A stretch of DNA of 64,000 nt from an uncultured Bacteroidales bacterium (GTDB lineage Bacteria; Bacteroidota; Bacteroidia; Bacteroidales; P3), in NCBI GenBank assembly GCA_910578275.1, contig CAJTPR010000003.1, forward strand, positions 62,001-126,000, read 5' to 3'. The notes under the pieces are model-generated. The model saw nothing but the letters and a program-made list of their open reading frames with translations. It had not been told where the DNA came from and did not search any database. Each line of letters begins with the position of its first letter. Within the stretch, counting starts at the first letter, position 1. A program made the position numbers and the translations under genes. Positions 19,008 to 28,120 of the stretch are shown in pieces.

Positions 19008-19511
19008 TTATAAGATTTCGTTGCGGTCGAGTTCAAATACTTCCAGGTTTGAAAGCCGCTTGCCGTCGATGTCCAGGCGCACGGCGGTGATGAGCGGATG
19101 GAAGCCTTTGGTGCCGGCCGCCCCGGGGTTGATATGCGTCAGGCCCGATTGCGGGTCGGGCATTACCTTGAGGATATGGGAATGGCCTGAAACGAAGATG
19201 TCGGGTCTTTCACGGGCCAAGGTCTTCTTGACGTCGGGATAATAGCGGCCCGGATACCCGCCTATGTGGGTCATGACCACCTTGCATCCCTCGCACGTGA
19301 AAACGGCCGTTTGCGGCACGTGCCGGCGAAGGACGTAATCGTCTATGTTGCCGTAAACCGCCACGGTGGGCCGGAAAGCCGAGATTTCCTGCCAAAGCGC
19401 GAGACTGCCTATGTCGCCGGCGTGCCACAGTTCGGCGCAGGGTTCCAGGAAACGCCTTACCTGTGGCAGGAAAATCCCGTGCGTGTCCGAAAGGATACCG
19501 ACTTTTTCCAT
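19008..19511 (-). CDS. YfcE/MJ0936-type metallophosphoesterase
   Basis: A 167-residue calcineurin-like phosphoesterase. Motifs: KVGILSDTHG (DxH metal site), LWHAGDIGSL (GDxx), VYGNIDD (GNxD), VMTHIGG (H) and VSGHSHI (GHxH). This is the small YfcE/YsnB group of Mn-dependent phosphodiesterases whose natural substrate is unclear. It starts 19 nt after DUF4293 and ends 9 nt before rel, inside the compact minus-strand run. Confidence 0.9.
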   Translation of the reverse strand: MEKVGILSDTHGIFLPQVRRFLEPCAELWHAGDIGSLALWQEISAFRPTVAVYGNIDDYVLRRHVPQTAVFTCEGCKVVMTHIGGYPGRYYPDVKKTLARERPDIFVSGHSHILKVMPDPQSGLTHINPGAAGTKGFHPLITAVRLDIDGKRLSNLEVFELDRNEIL

Positions 19512-19530
19512 GACGAAAGTCTTGTTTCCG

Positions 19531-20043
19531 TTAGCGTAAACGTTCGGCCGAACGTACCATCGCCTCGTCTTTCTTGATGAAGCGGGAAGCCATGTTCACG
19601 AGGATGAGCGAGACGAAAGGGAAGAAACTCGCCCATTGGTAATGTACCATCTTGCGCGCGGCCGGTTTGTCAAGCCCCAGGTCGAGAGAGGCGGACAACT
19701 TGGTGGAAAGCATGTCGGGCGTGAGGAACAGGAATCCCAGCAGTATGATGTTGATGAAAAAGGTCACGGTGCAGAGTTTTATCTGCCGTTGGCGGTTCTT
19801 GTACGAGAAGAGCGTGACGGCAAGGAGGATGAACAAGGCCGAAGTCATCAGCAGCAACAAGGGGAATCGGGAGGAACTGACCACTTGGTTGTTGAGGTGC
19901 TGATAAGCGCCCACGAAGCCGCTCATCTTCATTACCGCGATGTTGCCGTCAGGCAAGTGGAAGTCGCAAAGCACGAAAGAAAAGAGCATGCTGATCAGGA
20001 GCATGGCCGACGCCAGGAAAACCGATTGAACCCGTTGAATCAT
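19531..20043 (-). CDS. DUF4293 family membrane protein
   Basis: 170 residues from MIQRVQSVFLASAMLLISML, with four predicted membrane segments separated by short loops and a basic C-terminus. Sequence and layout match DUF4293, a small Bacteroidetes-specific integral membrane family of unknown function. Start chosen at 20043; a longer frame to 20109 adds a non-family extension overlapping the likely promoter (TATTTTTG on the minus strand at 20077-20070). Confidence 0.75.
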   Translation of the reverse strand: MIQRVQSVFLASAMLLISMLFSFVLCDFHLPDGNIAVMKMSGFVGAYQHLNNQVVSSSRFPLLLLMTSALFILLAVTLFSYKNRQRQIKLCTVTFFINIILLGFLFLTPDMLSTKLSASLDLGLDKPAARKMVHYQWASFFPFVSLILVNMASRFIKKDEAMVRSAERLR

Positions 20044-20133
20044 TGTTGTTTTGTTTAATATATTGAAAACAAAAATATTATATATGCCAATGCAAGGAGG
20101 CGGAACCAATGGGTAAAGTTACAAAAAAATGGG

Positions 20134-20409
20134 CTACGACAAGCGGATGGATTCAAGGAAGGGCCCTCCCAAGGCGGCGTTGATCTCTTTTAACAAGGCG
20201 GAAGTGCGGTAGGAAAGGTCGGTGCGGGCGGCGGCGTTGTCCAGTTTCACGTGGAGGATCCGGTTCCTCACCGTCAAGGCCGTCACGGCAAGGGCCGTTT
20301 TTTCGCCAATTGACGCGACGAAGATCCTTTTGGCCTTTTCCTGGGCGAGGCGTTCGTCCCAGCCCAGATCGCGGGAGAGGCCCGTTATCAGGTCGTCTAT
20401 CCGTTGCAT
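20134..20409 (-). CDS. DUF721 (DciA-like) protein
   Basis: A 91-residue protein beginning MQRIDDLITGLSRDLGWDER and containing LTVRNRILHVKLDNAAARTD, the conserved core of DUF721. The family includes DciA, a helicase-loading or helicase-interacting factor, and in Bacteroidetes it commonly sits next to recF, as here (4-nt gap). A role in replication or repair is inference from family and context. Confidence 0.8.
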   Translation of the reverse strand: MQRIDDLITGLSRDLGWDERLAQEKAKRIFVASIGEKTALAVTALTVRNRILHVKLDNAAARTDLSYRTSALLKEINAALGGPFLESIRLS

Positions 20410-20413
20410 GGTT

Positions 20414-21508
20414 TCAGCTTATGAGCACAGGAACGGCGTTTTCGATGCGATAGACGCGGTGTTCCACCGGATTGCCGGCAAAAAGGTCCAACACGCGGCC
20501 GTGGTGGGTGTCGCTCAGGAATACTTGCCCGAACCGGTCCTTGCCTACCAGCGTCATGAGGCGGTTCACGCGGCGGCTGTCGAGCTTGTCGAACATGTCG
20601 TCCAGCAACAGGATCGGATAGCGATTCGTCGAGTCGGCCAGATATTGCCATTGGGAGAGGCGCAAGGCCAACAGGTAGGATTTCTGCTGGCCTTGGGAGC
20701 CGCACAGGCGAATCGCGTGTCCGTCGAGGGAGAGCAGCATGTCGTCCTTGTGTATGCCCGCCGTGGTATATTGCAGTATACGGTCTTTTTGCGCTGAATC
20801 CTTGAGCATCTGTTCGAAAGACCGTTCTTGCAGGGCCGACTTGTAGGCTATTTCCGCCTTTTCGCCCTCGTCGGCTATTTGCCGGTAGTAGCGGGCGAAG
20901 ACGGGAATGAAGCCTTCGATGAACCTGCGCCTTTCCTCGAAGATGCGGTTCCCGTAGCGGCACAGTTGCAAGTCGAAGACCTCCAGTAGCGAAAGGTCGG
21001 GCAGGTCTTGCTTGAGCAGGCGGTTGCGCTGTTCGAGGGCCTTGTTGTAGAGAAGCAGGTTCTCCAGATAGGCATGGTCCGACTGGGAAATCACCGAGTC
21101 CATGAACTTGCGCCGCAGTTCGCTGCCACCGTAGATGAGTTCCTGATCCTGGGGGCTGATCATGACAAGCGGGATTCGGCCTACGTGGTCGGCTATCCTT
21201 TCGCATTCCTTTTTGTTGAACTTGAGTGATTTGCGTTGCCCTTTCCGGAGCACGAGATTTACTTCCGCCTCGCCGTCGGTCATCGTGTAACGTCCGTTTA
21301 TGGCATAGAAATCCTCTCCGTGGCGGATATGGTCGCGGTCGGTGGATCCGAAATAGCTTTTGGAGAACGAAAGATGGTAGATGGCGTCCAAAAGGTTGGT
21401 CTTGCCGCTGCCGTTGTCGCCCACCAGGCAGTTGACGCGGGGGCAGAACTCCATTTCGGCCTCCTTGTAGTTCTTGAAGTTGTTGAGGTATATCCGGCTC
21501 AGGTACAT
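20414..21508 (-). CDS. recF: DNA replication and repair protein RecF
   Basis: 364 residues from MYLSRIYLNNFKNYKEAEME. RecF is an SMC-like ATPase that loads RecA at gapped DNA with RecO/RecR. Walker A is VGDNGSGKTN; the signature region is HAIRLCGSQGQQKSYLLALR; Walker B is PILLLDDMFDKLDSRR. An upstream in-frame ATG at 21553 would add 15 residues within ispH, so ATG 21508 is preferred. It overlaps the ispH stop by 10 nt, implying translational coupling. Confidence 0.95.
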   Translation of the reverse strand: MYLSRIYLNNFKNYKEAEMEFCPRVNCLVGDNGSGKTNLLDAIYHLSFSKSYFGSTDRDHIRHGEDFYAINGRYTMTDGEAEVNLVLRKGQRKSLKFNKKECERIADHVGRIPLVMISPQDQELIYGGSELRRKFMDSVISQSDHAYLENLLLYNKALEQRNRLLKQDLPDLSLLEVFDLQLCRYGNRIFEERRRFIEGFIPVFARYYRQIADEGEKAEIAYKSALQERSFEQMLKDSAQKDRILQYTTAGIHKDDMLLSLDGHAIRLCGSQGQQKSYLLALRLSQWQYLADSTNRYPILLLDDMFDKLDSRRVNRLMTLVGKDRFGQVFLSDTHHGRVLDLFAGNPVEHRVYRIENAVPVLIS

Positions 21509-22416
21509 TCGGCAAAGGTTTTGATGCGTGCGGCCACGGCTTCCATGAGCCACATGGGGGTGGAGGTGGCTCCGCAGATGCCGATGCTGGCCATGCGGGG
21601 AACGAGATCGTCGTCCACGAAGTCTTCCTTGCGCAGTTCGTCGGGGCCGCTTACGAAGAATGTCTTCCGGTTGAACTGCCGGCAGATTTCATAGAGGTAT
21701 TTCCCGTTGGAGCTCTGCCGGCCGCTGACGAAGACCACGCCCTCGTTGGCCTTGGCGAAGGCTTCCAGTTGTCCGGCGCGCCGGCTCATGCTCCGGCAGA
21801 TGCTGTTGACCGCTTGGAAAGGCACGCCGTTCCTTGTGCAGGCTTCTTGCGCGAATGCCGCGATCCGGAGATAGTCTCCGGTGTTCATCGTGGTCTGGGA
21901 ATAGAGCAGGGTGGGCACCGAGAAATCGAGTTTGCGCAGGTCTTCCACCGAACTCACCACGATGGCTTGGTTGCCCGTCTGGCCGTTGAGGCCGATGACT
22001 TCCGCGTGTCCGGGCTTTCCGTAAATGAGCACTTGCCCGCCTATCCGGCGCATTTGTCCGAATCCGTCCTTTATCTTTTGCTGCAGCTGGAGCACGATGG
22101 GGCAGGTGGCGTCTACCAGTTCGATATGGTTCCGAAGGGCCGTCCGATAGGTTTCGGGCGGTTCGCCGTGGGCGCGTATGAGCACCTTGGCTTCTTTCAG
22201 TCCGGAAAATTCCTGCTGGCCTATCACACGCAGTCCCATGTTCTCCAGACGTTCCACTTCTTCGTTGTTGTGCACGATTTCTCCCAGACAGTAGAGCGGT
22301 TCGCCTGCCGCCGCATTGTCCGGGCGTGCGGCAAGGTGTTTTTCGGCTTCGCTGATGGCGCGGGTGACGCCGAAGCAGAAGCCCGAGTTACGGTCGATGG
22401 TGACGGTGATCGGCAT
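21499..22416 (-). CDS. ispH: 4-hydroxy-3-methylbut-2-enyl diphosphate reductase
   Basis: 305 residues. The last enzyme of the MEP isoprenoid pathway, a 4Fe-4S protein producing IPP and DMAPP. It starts MPITVTIDRNSGFCFGVTRA, carrying the first cluster Cys and the family FCFGV motif. Further on are IRAHGEPPETY, VDATCPIVLQLQ (second Cys), and a third Cys in AVNSICRSMSRRAGQ. The frame is open upstream to 22659 but those residues are unrelated; ATG 22416 fits, 20 nt downstream of a minus-strand TATTTTTG at 22443-22436. It is the first gene of the minus-strand run. Confidence 0.95.
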   Translation of the reverse strand: MPITVTIDRNSGFCFGVTRAISEAEKHLAARPDNAAAGEPLYCLGEIVHNNEEVERLENMGLRVIGQQEFSGLKEAKVLIRAHGEPPETYRTALRNHIELVDATCPIVLQLQQKIKDGFGQMRRIGGQVLIYGKPGHAEVIGLNGQTGNQAIVVSSVEDLRKLDFSVPTLLYSQTTMNTGDYLRIAAFAQEACTRNGVPFQAVNSICRSMSRRAGQLEAFAKANEGVVFVSGRQSSNGKYLYEICRQFNRKTFFVSGPDELRKEDFVDDDLVPRMASIGICGATSTPMWLMEAVAARIKTFAECT

Positions 22417-22435
22417 AGCGCAGGGATGTGGCTTG

Positions 22436-22443
22436 CAAAAATA
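22436..22443 (-). promoter_or_regulatory. -7 box for ispH
   Basis: Reads TATTTTTG on the minus strand, a match to TAnnTTTG, 20 nt before the ispH ATG. No -33 TTTG at the standard distance. Confidence 0.4.
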
Positions 22444-22647
22444 CGACAAGTTGAAGAATCCGAGGCCTGCCGGGTCGAATCCTTGCCGGGCATGCTCCGG
22501 AAAAGGCGTACGATGACCGGTTTGAACGGATATGGTTTTGAAAGACAGGTCGATCGGGAAAGGCGGGGAAGGCGCTCGCATGGCGGGGCGAAAAGGTGTC
22601 CCGACGAACTTTCGGTAAGAAATTCCGTCAAAAGCCGGTGCATTTTG

Positions 22648-22655
22648 TAAATTTG
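22648..22655 (+). promoter_or_regulatory. -7 box for the LytS-type kinase
   Basis: TAAATTTG, a match to TAnnTTTG. It places transcription start near 22662 and supports ATG 22671 over the earlier in-frame start at 22596, which lies upstream of the promoter. The leader would be very short. Confidence 0.4.
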
Positions 22656-22670
22656 CCATGGCAAACAGGA

Positions 22671-23798
22671 ATGAAGATGGCAGGCCGGCAGAAAATGAGA
22701 TCGAGACGGAAGTCAGGCATTTTGGGAAAGGAGAACGGCTACGGCCTTTACAGTTTCCTCAACGTGATATTGTTCGCGGCCTTGGCCGAGTTCGCCTACG
22801 TCTGTGTGATTTTCTTTACCGACGTGCTCAAGCGCAGTTTCGAGGGCGACGTCTTTTCGTTTTGGGTGTTCATCGGTAACATGGTTGCATTCAACGTGCT
22901 TTGTTTCTTCTTGTTGCGCCTGAACATCAAACTGAACAGCCGTTATCCGTTCCGCTATTACAGTTCGTTGGGCATGGTGCTTTTCTTCGTGCTGATAGGC
23001 TTCACGTTCTATGCCTACAACTACTTGCTTTACGTGGGCACGGTGGCCAGCAGCGGCGACGACGGGCTTTCGCCTTTTTTTCCCACCGAATCCATCTGGT
23101 TCACCTTGGCTTCGATAACGATGAGCGAATTGGTCATCATGTGCCTCATCACGCTCAACCAGACGGCGCGTTACACGCTCAAGCTCTATGCGGAAAGCGA
23201 GGAATTGCGCGAAGTCCAGGCCCGTTCGGAGATACAGGCGTTGCAAACCCAGCTCAACCCGCATTTCCTGTTCAACAGCCTCAATACCTTGGTCTCCGAG
23301 ATCGACTACGATCCGGCGGCGGCCAAGAAGTTCACGATCGACCTGGCCGGCGTGTACCGCTATATCTTGCAAAAACAGAACAAGCCGCTGGTGGCGGTGT
23401 TCGAAGAACTGGACTTCTTGCAGGCCTACGTGAACCTGAACCGTATCAGGGTGGGCGAGAGCCTGCACTACGAATGCACCTATCCCGACCGCAGCAACCT
23501 CGATTTCCTGCAAGAAAAACGGTTGCCCTCCCTGTCTTTGCAACTGTTGGTGGAAAATGCCTTGAAGCACAACGTCGTTTCGGCATTGAAGCCTTTGCAT
23601 ATCCGTGTTTCCTTCACCGAAAACCTGTCGCACCTGATCGTTTCCAACAACATGAATCCCAAAAAGAACGTGCATTCGTTGGGGACGGGGCTGGACAACC
23701 TGGCCAGGAGGTACGTGATATTGGCCGGTCAGGAAATCAAGGTGGAAAGGACGGAGAAGGAATTTACCGTAAAATTACCGATGCTGGATGGAAATTAA
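22671..23798 (+). CDS. LytS-type sensor histidine kinase
   Basis: 375 residues. After a basic start there are four predicted transmembrane helices (about residues 20-180). A coiled linker follows, then the His_kinase domain with LQTQLNPHFLFNSLNTLVSE, whose His is the phosphoacceptor. The HATPase part has SLQLLVENALKHN and GTGLDNLARRY. This is the short LytS/YehU-like class with no periplasmic sensing domain, so the signal is probably perceived in the membrane. Its stop overlaps the response-regulator start by 11 nt, marking a dedicated pair. The start choice rests on the TAAATTTG box upstream. Confidence 0.88.
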   Translation: MKMAGRQKMRSRRKSGILGKENGYGLYSFLNVILFAALAEFAYVCVIFFTDVLKRSFEGDVFSFWVFIGNMVAFNVLCFFLLRLNIKLNSRYPFRYYSSLGMVLFFVLIGFTFYAYNYLLYVGTVASSGDDGLSPFFPTESIWFTLASITMSELVIMCLITLNQTARYTLKLYAESEELREVQARSEIQALQTQLNPHFLFNSLNTLVSEIDYDPAAAKKFTIDLAGVYRYILQKQNKPLVAVFEELDFLQAYVNLNRIRVGESLHYECTYPDRSNLDFLQEKRLPSLSLQLLVENALKHNVVSALKPLHIRVSFTENLSHLIVSNNMNPKKNVHSLGTGLDNLARRYVILAGQEIKVERTEKEFTVKLPMLDGN

Positions 23799-24585
23799 CA
23801 GGGAAAGACAAGTAAGGGTGGCCATCTTGGAAGATGAGTTGCCCGCCGCCCGTTTGCTCAAGAACATGTTGCATTCCTTGCGCCCCGACTGGGTCGTGGA
23901 ACATATCGGAAGCAGCAACGAGGAGGCGGTTGCCTGGTTCAAGGCAGGCAGGCAGGAACCCGACATATTGTTTCTGGACATAGAGTTGAGCGACGGCGTC
24001 TCGTTCGAGTTCCTGGACGAGGTCCGTCCCAAGGGCATGATCGTCTTTACCACGGCCTATGACGAATACGCGGTGCGCGCCTTTTCGGTAGACAGTATCG
24101 ACTACCTGCTCAAGCCTATCGAGATGGAACGTCTGCGCTTGAGCGTGGAAAAGTTCGAGAAGCGTACGGGCGCCTATTTCAGCCAGATAAACGAAAAGAA
24201 CGACTGGAAAGGTTTTCCTCAAAAGATGGCTGCCGGGGAGAAGAACTATCGCAAGCGTTTTCTCATGCAGCGTGGCAACCAGATGGAAGTGCTCATGGTG
24301 GAAGATGTGGCCTATTTCTTCAGCGAGAACAAGATTACTTACGCCCAGACGTTCAGGCAGGGGTCGATGGTGGTGGACTATTCGTTGGACCGCCTGGGCG
24401 ACGAATTGGATCCGGCCTTGTTTTTCCGCGCCACTCGCCAGATACTGCTTTGCAGTCGGGCCGTGACCAAGATAGAGAATTATTTTCAGGGCAAGGTTTC
24501 CGTTTCGCTTTCCCCCGAATTCAAGGAGCCGGTGCTGGTGAGCAAGGAAAAGTCGGAAAGTTTCAAGAAATGGTTGAATTATTAA
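23788..24585 (+). CDS. LytTR-family response regulator
   Basis: 265 residues. N-terminal receiver domain (VAILEDELPAARLLKNML), phosphoacceptor Asp in ILFLDIELSDG, the conserved Thr/Lys in VFTTAYDEYA and YLLKPIE. The C-terminal LytTR DNA-binding domain includes RFLMQRGNQMEVLMVEDVAY and LLCSRAVTKIENY. It pairs with the overlapping histidine kinase. Targets are unknown; the M28 peptidase gene starts 11 nt downstream and could be part of the same transcript. Confidence 0.92.
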   Translation: MEINRERQVRVAILEDELPAARLLKNMLHSLRPDWVVEHIGSSNEEAVAWFKAGRQEPDILFLDIELSDGVSFEFLDEVRPKGMIVFTTAYDEYAVRAFSVDSIDYLLKPIEMERLRLSVEKFEKRTGAYFSQINEKNDWKGFPQKMAAGEKNYRKRFLMQRGNQMEVLMVEDVAYFFSENKITYAQTFRQGSMVVDYSLDRLGDELDPALFFRATRQILLCSRAVTKIENYFQGKVSVSLSPEFKEPVLVSKEKSESFKKWLNY

Positions 24586-24595
24586 TTGTCGCGAT

Positions 24596-25954
24596 ATGGC
24601 ACGGAGAATGAGGCCAAGAACAGGATTCCGCTTTGGGGCAAGGTGGCTTTGCCTTGCCGGGATGGTTTTGGGATTTTCACGGACCGTGGCGCAGGAAACT
24701 TGGGTCGATCAGCCCGTGATGCCTTCCGTCGCGGCTTTTTCGGCCGATTCTTTTTTTGCCCGCGAGCAGGTGATGCGCCATGACGTCATGATGTTGGCTT
24801 CCGACCGGATGGAAGGCCGGCTTACCGGTTCGGTGCAAGACAGCCTGAGCGCGTTGTATATCGGCTTGCGCTTCCTGGAAAACGGCTTGACGCCTCTTTC
24901 CGCGGATTACGCGCACGCCCTGCCGGGGCGGACACAGACCGACTATTGGCTGGATTATTCGTTCAAGGCCCGTTGGGGAGAGCAGGTGCGCAGCCGCAAC
25001 GTGGCGGGCGTGGTGAAAGGAACCGATTCGGCATTGTCGGGACGTTTCGTCGTGGTGGGCGCGCATTTCGACCATCTGGGTTGGGGCGACAAGGTGGAGA
25101 CCTCCATGCGAAAAGGAGTCCGCCAGATACACAACGGGGCCGACGACAACGCCAGCGGCGTGGCGGCGATGTTGGAACTGATGCGTTACTATTCGCGTTT
25201 TCCGCTGCAAAAGAGCTTGATATTCGTGGCGTTCAGCGGCGAGGAAACCGGTCTTTGCGGATCCACGGCTTTTTTGGACGGATTCCCGTTCGCCTTGTCT
25301 TCGATCGACGCGATGTTCAATCTCGACATGATTGGAGGCTTGCAGGGCGACAAGTTCAGGATTACCGGCGTGGGCACGAGCCGTGAGGCACGTGCCATGG
25401 TGGAAGAGGCCTCCCGGCATACCGACCTGGAAGTACTCGTCTCGCCCGACGGGCACGGGCCTTCGGACCATGCCTCGTTCTATGCCCGCCAGATACCGGT
25501 GTTTTTCTTCTGCACGCCTCCCACGCCTCGTTATCATACGCCCGACGACGATCCGGCCACACTTTGTTACCGGGGTATGGCCCGCATTACCGGCTTGGCG
25601 GGAAATCTCCTCAAGCAGGTGGGCGATGCCGGCCCGTTGCATTTCACTTCCGCCGGCGAGCCGCAGCGACCAGCCAAAGGCATGGGCAAGTTCGAGGTGA
25701 CGCTCGGCCTGATGCCCGACATCAACAACACGGCCGTGAAAGGGCTCACGGCCATGATCGTGGTGGAAGGGAAGGCGGCCTACAAGGCAGGCTTGCGCAG
25801 CGGAGACGTGATCTTGCGTCTTGCCGGCAAGAAGATAAGCACGATAGAACAATATATGGATGTGCTGGCCGGTCTGAAAAAAGGAGAAAAAGTCAAAATA
25901 AAGGCCGTCCGGAAATCCGACGGGAAGAAAGCGGTCTACGTGGCGGAGGTTTGA
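24596..25954 (+). CDS. Secreted M28-family zinc peptidase with C-terminal PDZ domain
   Basis: 452 residues with an Arg-rich N-terminus and a hydrophobic signal segment (WLCLAGMVLGFSRTVAQ). The M28 catalytic domain shows the metal and catalytic residues in order: VVGAHFDHLG (His), IHNGADDNASG (bridging Asp), AFSGEETGLCG (Glu), NLDMIGG (Asp) and YHTPDDD (His). From about residue 362, GKFEVTLGLMPD begins a PDZ domain with LRSGDVILRLAGKKI. By family it is a periplasmic or secreted aminopeptidase; the PDZ may bind substrate termini. No T9SS sorting domain. It is co-oriented with the two-component pair. Confidence 0.9.
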   Translation: MARRMRPRTGFRFGARWLCLAGMVLGFSRTVAQETWVDQPVMPSVAAFSADSFFAREQVMRHDVMMLASDRMEGRLTGSVQDSLSALYIGLRFLENGLTPLSADYAHALPGRTQTDYWLDYSFKARWGEQVRSRNVAGVVKGTDSALSGRFVVVGAHFDHLGWGDKVETSMRKGVRQIHNGADDNASGVAAMLELMRYYSRFPLQKSLIFVAFSGEETGLCGSTAFLDGFPFALSSIDAMFNLDMIGGLQGDKFRITGVGTSREARAMVEEASRHTDLEVLVSPDGHGPSDHASFYARQIPVFFFCTPPTPRYHTPDDDPATLCYRGMARITGLAGNLLKQVGDAGPLHFTSAGEPQRPAKGMGKFEVTLGLMPDINNTAVKGLTAMIVVEGKAAYKAGLRSGDVILRLAGKKISTIEQYMDVLAGLKKGEKVKIKAVRKSDGKKAVYVAEV

Positions 25955-26050
25955 TTCCGGCCGGGTGCGTGCTCCGGGAACCCCGGACCGTATACCCGGT
26001 TCGAATGCGGATGGAATCCGCCATGTGGACGGGAAAATAAGAAAAATGAC

Positions 26051-26887
26051 ATGAAAAAGTCTTGGATGATATTGTCGGCGGTGGTGCTTACGATGTGCTT
26101 CGCCGTATTCCAGCGCATGAGCGGACCTACTTGTCCCAAGAGCGGAAAGATGGACATAGGCGGAGAAACGGTCCGGTACAAGTTGCCCCGGAGCGGCACC
26201 ACGGGCAAGGAAACGGCCATACGTTTTCCCGCCGTGGCGAACCATGTTTCGGGTGCGAGCACGGCGATGCCCGGCAAGGGTGCCTTCCTGTATTATCGAA
26301 CCTATCCGTTCGTGGAGGGGGAAACATACAAGCAGGTGCCGATGCGCTGGGACGACGGTTATTGGACGGCCTCGCTGCCTTCGCGGCCGCGGGCGGGCAA
26401 ATGGGCGTATTACCTGAAAGTGGAAGATCATACGCTCTTTGCCGCTGAACCGATACGCATACGCTACAAGGGCGACGTGCCGGCAGGCATTCTCGTGCCG
26501 CATATCCTGTTGATGTTCCTGGCCATGTTCTTCGCCACGATGGCGGGAATAGCCGCCATTTGCGACGATCCCGCCTACAAGCGTTATTGCCTGCTCACCA
26601 TCGTTGGGCTGCTTTTGGGCGGTTTCGTGTTCGGCTGTCTCGTGCAGTACCATGCTTTCGGTGTCTATTGGTCGGGGTTTCCCCTGGGGGGCGATTTTAC
26701 CGACAACAAGACTCTCGTCGCCCTTGTCGTGTTCCTGGCGGCCTGGGGTGTTTCGGTGTTCCGGAAAAAGGCGCGTTGGGCGGTATTGGCGGCCAGCATC
26801 GTGATGTTGGGCATTTTCTGCATACCCCATAGCGTGAACGGTTCGGAACTGGACGCGGAAACGGGGCTTGTGGAAAGCGGACGATAA
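26051..26887 (+). CDS. Conserved integral membrane protein of unknown function
   Basis: 278 residues. A signal-anchor-like N-terminus (SWMILSAVVLTMCFAVFQ) precedes an extracytoplasmic beta-rich segment (about 30-140, with YYRTYPFVEGETYKQVP and GKWAYYLKVEDHTLFA). Four membrane helices follow in the C-terminal half. The layout resembles a small immunoglobulin-like sensor domain attached to a membrane anchor. I do not recognise the family. It ends 19 nt before the flavodiiron gene, so the two are probably co-transcribed, suggesting a link to oxygen or nitric-oxide stress or electron transfer. Confidence 0.65.
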   Translation: MKKSWMILSAVVLTMCFAVFQRMSGPTCPKSGKMDIGGETVRYKLPRSGTTGKETAIRFPAVANHVSGASTAMPGKGAFLYYRTYPFVEGETYKQVPMRWDDGYWTASLPSRPRAGKWAYYLKVEDHTLFAAEPIRIRYKGDVPAGILVPHILLMFLAMFFATMAGIAAICDDPAYKRYCLLTIVGLLLGGFVFGCLVQYHAFGVYWSGFPLGGDFTDNKTLVALVVFLAAWGVSVFRKKARWAVLAASIVMLGIFCIPHSVNGSELDAETGLVESGR

Positions 26888-26906
26888 TCAAAAATCATAA
26901 GATATA

Positions 26907-28100
26907 ATGGAAAAGAAAGTTTCTCAACATGTAACCTGGGTCGGGAAGACCGATTGGCAACTGACCCGTTTTCACGGGGATGAATACTCCACCCATCTGG
27001 GTTCGAGTTACAACGCTTATTTGGTACGGGATGAAAAGACGGCCTTGATCGATACCGTATGGCTGCCGTTCGACAAGGAATTCGTGCAAGGCCTCAAGGC
27101 GCAGATAGATTTGCGGAAGATCGACTATATCATCATGAACCATAACGAGGTCGACCATAGCGGGGCGTTGCCCGAACTCATGCGCGAGATTCCCGACGTG
27201 CCTATCTATTGCACGGCCAAGGGCGAGTCGATCATTCGCGGCCATTACCATCAGGACTGGAACTTCGTCAATGTCAAGACGGGCGATACCTTGTCGTTGG
27301 GCAAGACCACGCTTACTTTCTTCGAGGCGCCGATGCTGCATTGGCCCGACACGATGTTCACGCATCTGAGCCACGACAACGTGTTGTTTTCCAACGACGG
27401 TTTCGGCCAGCATTATGCCAGCGAGTCGCTCTTCGACGAGAGCGTGGAAGACATGAACCGCCTGTTGAACGAGGCCATGAAATACTATGCCAACATCCTC
27501 GGACCGTTTTCGGCGATGGTCAAGCGCAAGGTGGCCGAGTTGCTGGGCATGGGACTTCCCATAGACATTATCGCGCCCAGCCACGGCATCATCTGGAAGA
27601 AGCATATCGACCTGATCGTGGGCAAGTACCGGCAATGGTGCGAGGATTATGCCGAAAACCAGATCACGATCGTTTACGACACGATGTGGAATTCCACACG
27701 CACGATGGCCGAGAACATCGCCGACGGCATTCGTCTGGCCGATCCCGGAATCACGGTGAAGTTGTTCAATGCCGCCCATTCGGACAAGAACGACATCATT
27801 ACCGAAGTGTTCCGTTCCAAGGCGCTCATCGTGGGCAGCCCCACCATCAACAATGGCATTTCGTTCGCCATGGAGGGACTTATGGAGATGATCAAGGGCT
27901 TGAAACTGAAAGGGAAGTGCGGCGCGGCGTTCGGCTCCTACGGTTGGAGCGGCGAATCGCCCAAACTTTTGACGGCCAAGCTGGAAGGCGCCGGATTCAA
28001 GATATTGGCCGAAGGCCTGAGGGCTCCTTGGGTGCCCGAGGAAAACGTAAAAACGCAATGCCGTGAATACGGCATTGCGTTCGTGAAAGCCTTGGCTTGA
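26907..28100 (+). CDS. Flavodiiron protein (FprA-type oxidoreductase)
   Basis: 397 residues. It reduces O2 to water or NO to N2O using electrons from rubredoxin or a similar carrier, protecting anaerobes. The beta-lactamase-like domain carries the diiron ligands MNHNEVDHSG (HxExDH), MLHWPDTMF (His), NDGFGQHYAS (Asp) and IIAPSHGIIW (His). The C-terminal flavodoxin domain follows from about residue 250 (ITIVYDTMWNSTRTMAENIA) with the FMN-site loop VGSPTINNG. Standard length, no extra rubredoxin domain. A strong terminator follows 20 nt after the stop codon. Confidence 0.93.
   Translation: MEKKVSQHVTWVGKTDWQLTRFHGDEYSTHLGSSYNAYLVRDEKTALIDTVWLPFDKEFVQGLKAQIDLRKIDYIIMNHNEVDHSGALPELMREIPDVPIYCTAKGESIIRGHYHQDWNFVNVKTGDTLSLGKTTLTFFEAPMLHWPDTMFTHLSHDNVLFSNDGFGQHYASESLFDESVEDMNRLLNEAMKYYANILGPFSAMVKRKVAELLGMGLPIDIIAPSHGIIWKKHIDLIVGKYRQWCEDYAENQITIVYDTMWNSTRTMAENIADGIRLADPGITVKLFNAAHSDKNDIITEVFRSKALIVGSPTINNGISFAMEGLMEMIKGLKLKGKCGAAFGSYGWSGESPKLLTAKLEGAGFKILAEGLRAPWVPEENVKTQCREYGIAFVKALA
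28052..28081. repeat. Perfect 13-bp inverted repeat inside the end of the flavodiiron CDS
   Basis: AACGCAATGCCGT (28052-28064), a 4-nt loop, then ACGGCATTGCGTT (28069-28081). It encodes part of the protein C-terminus, so it is an mRNA stem-loop within the coding region just ahead of the terminator. Confidence 0.7.
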
Positions 28101-28120
28101 TGCGTGTCGCTTTGCTTTGG

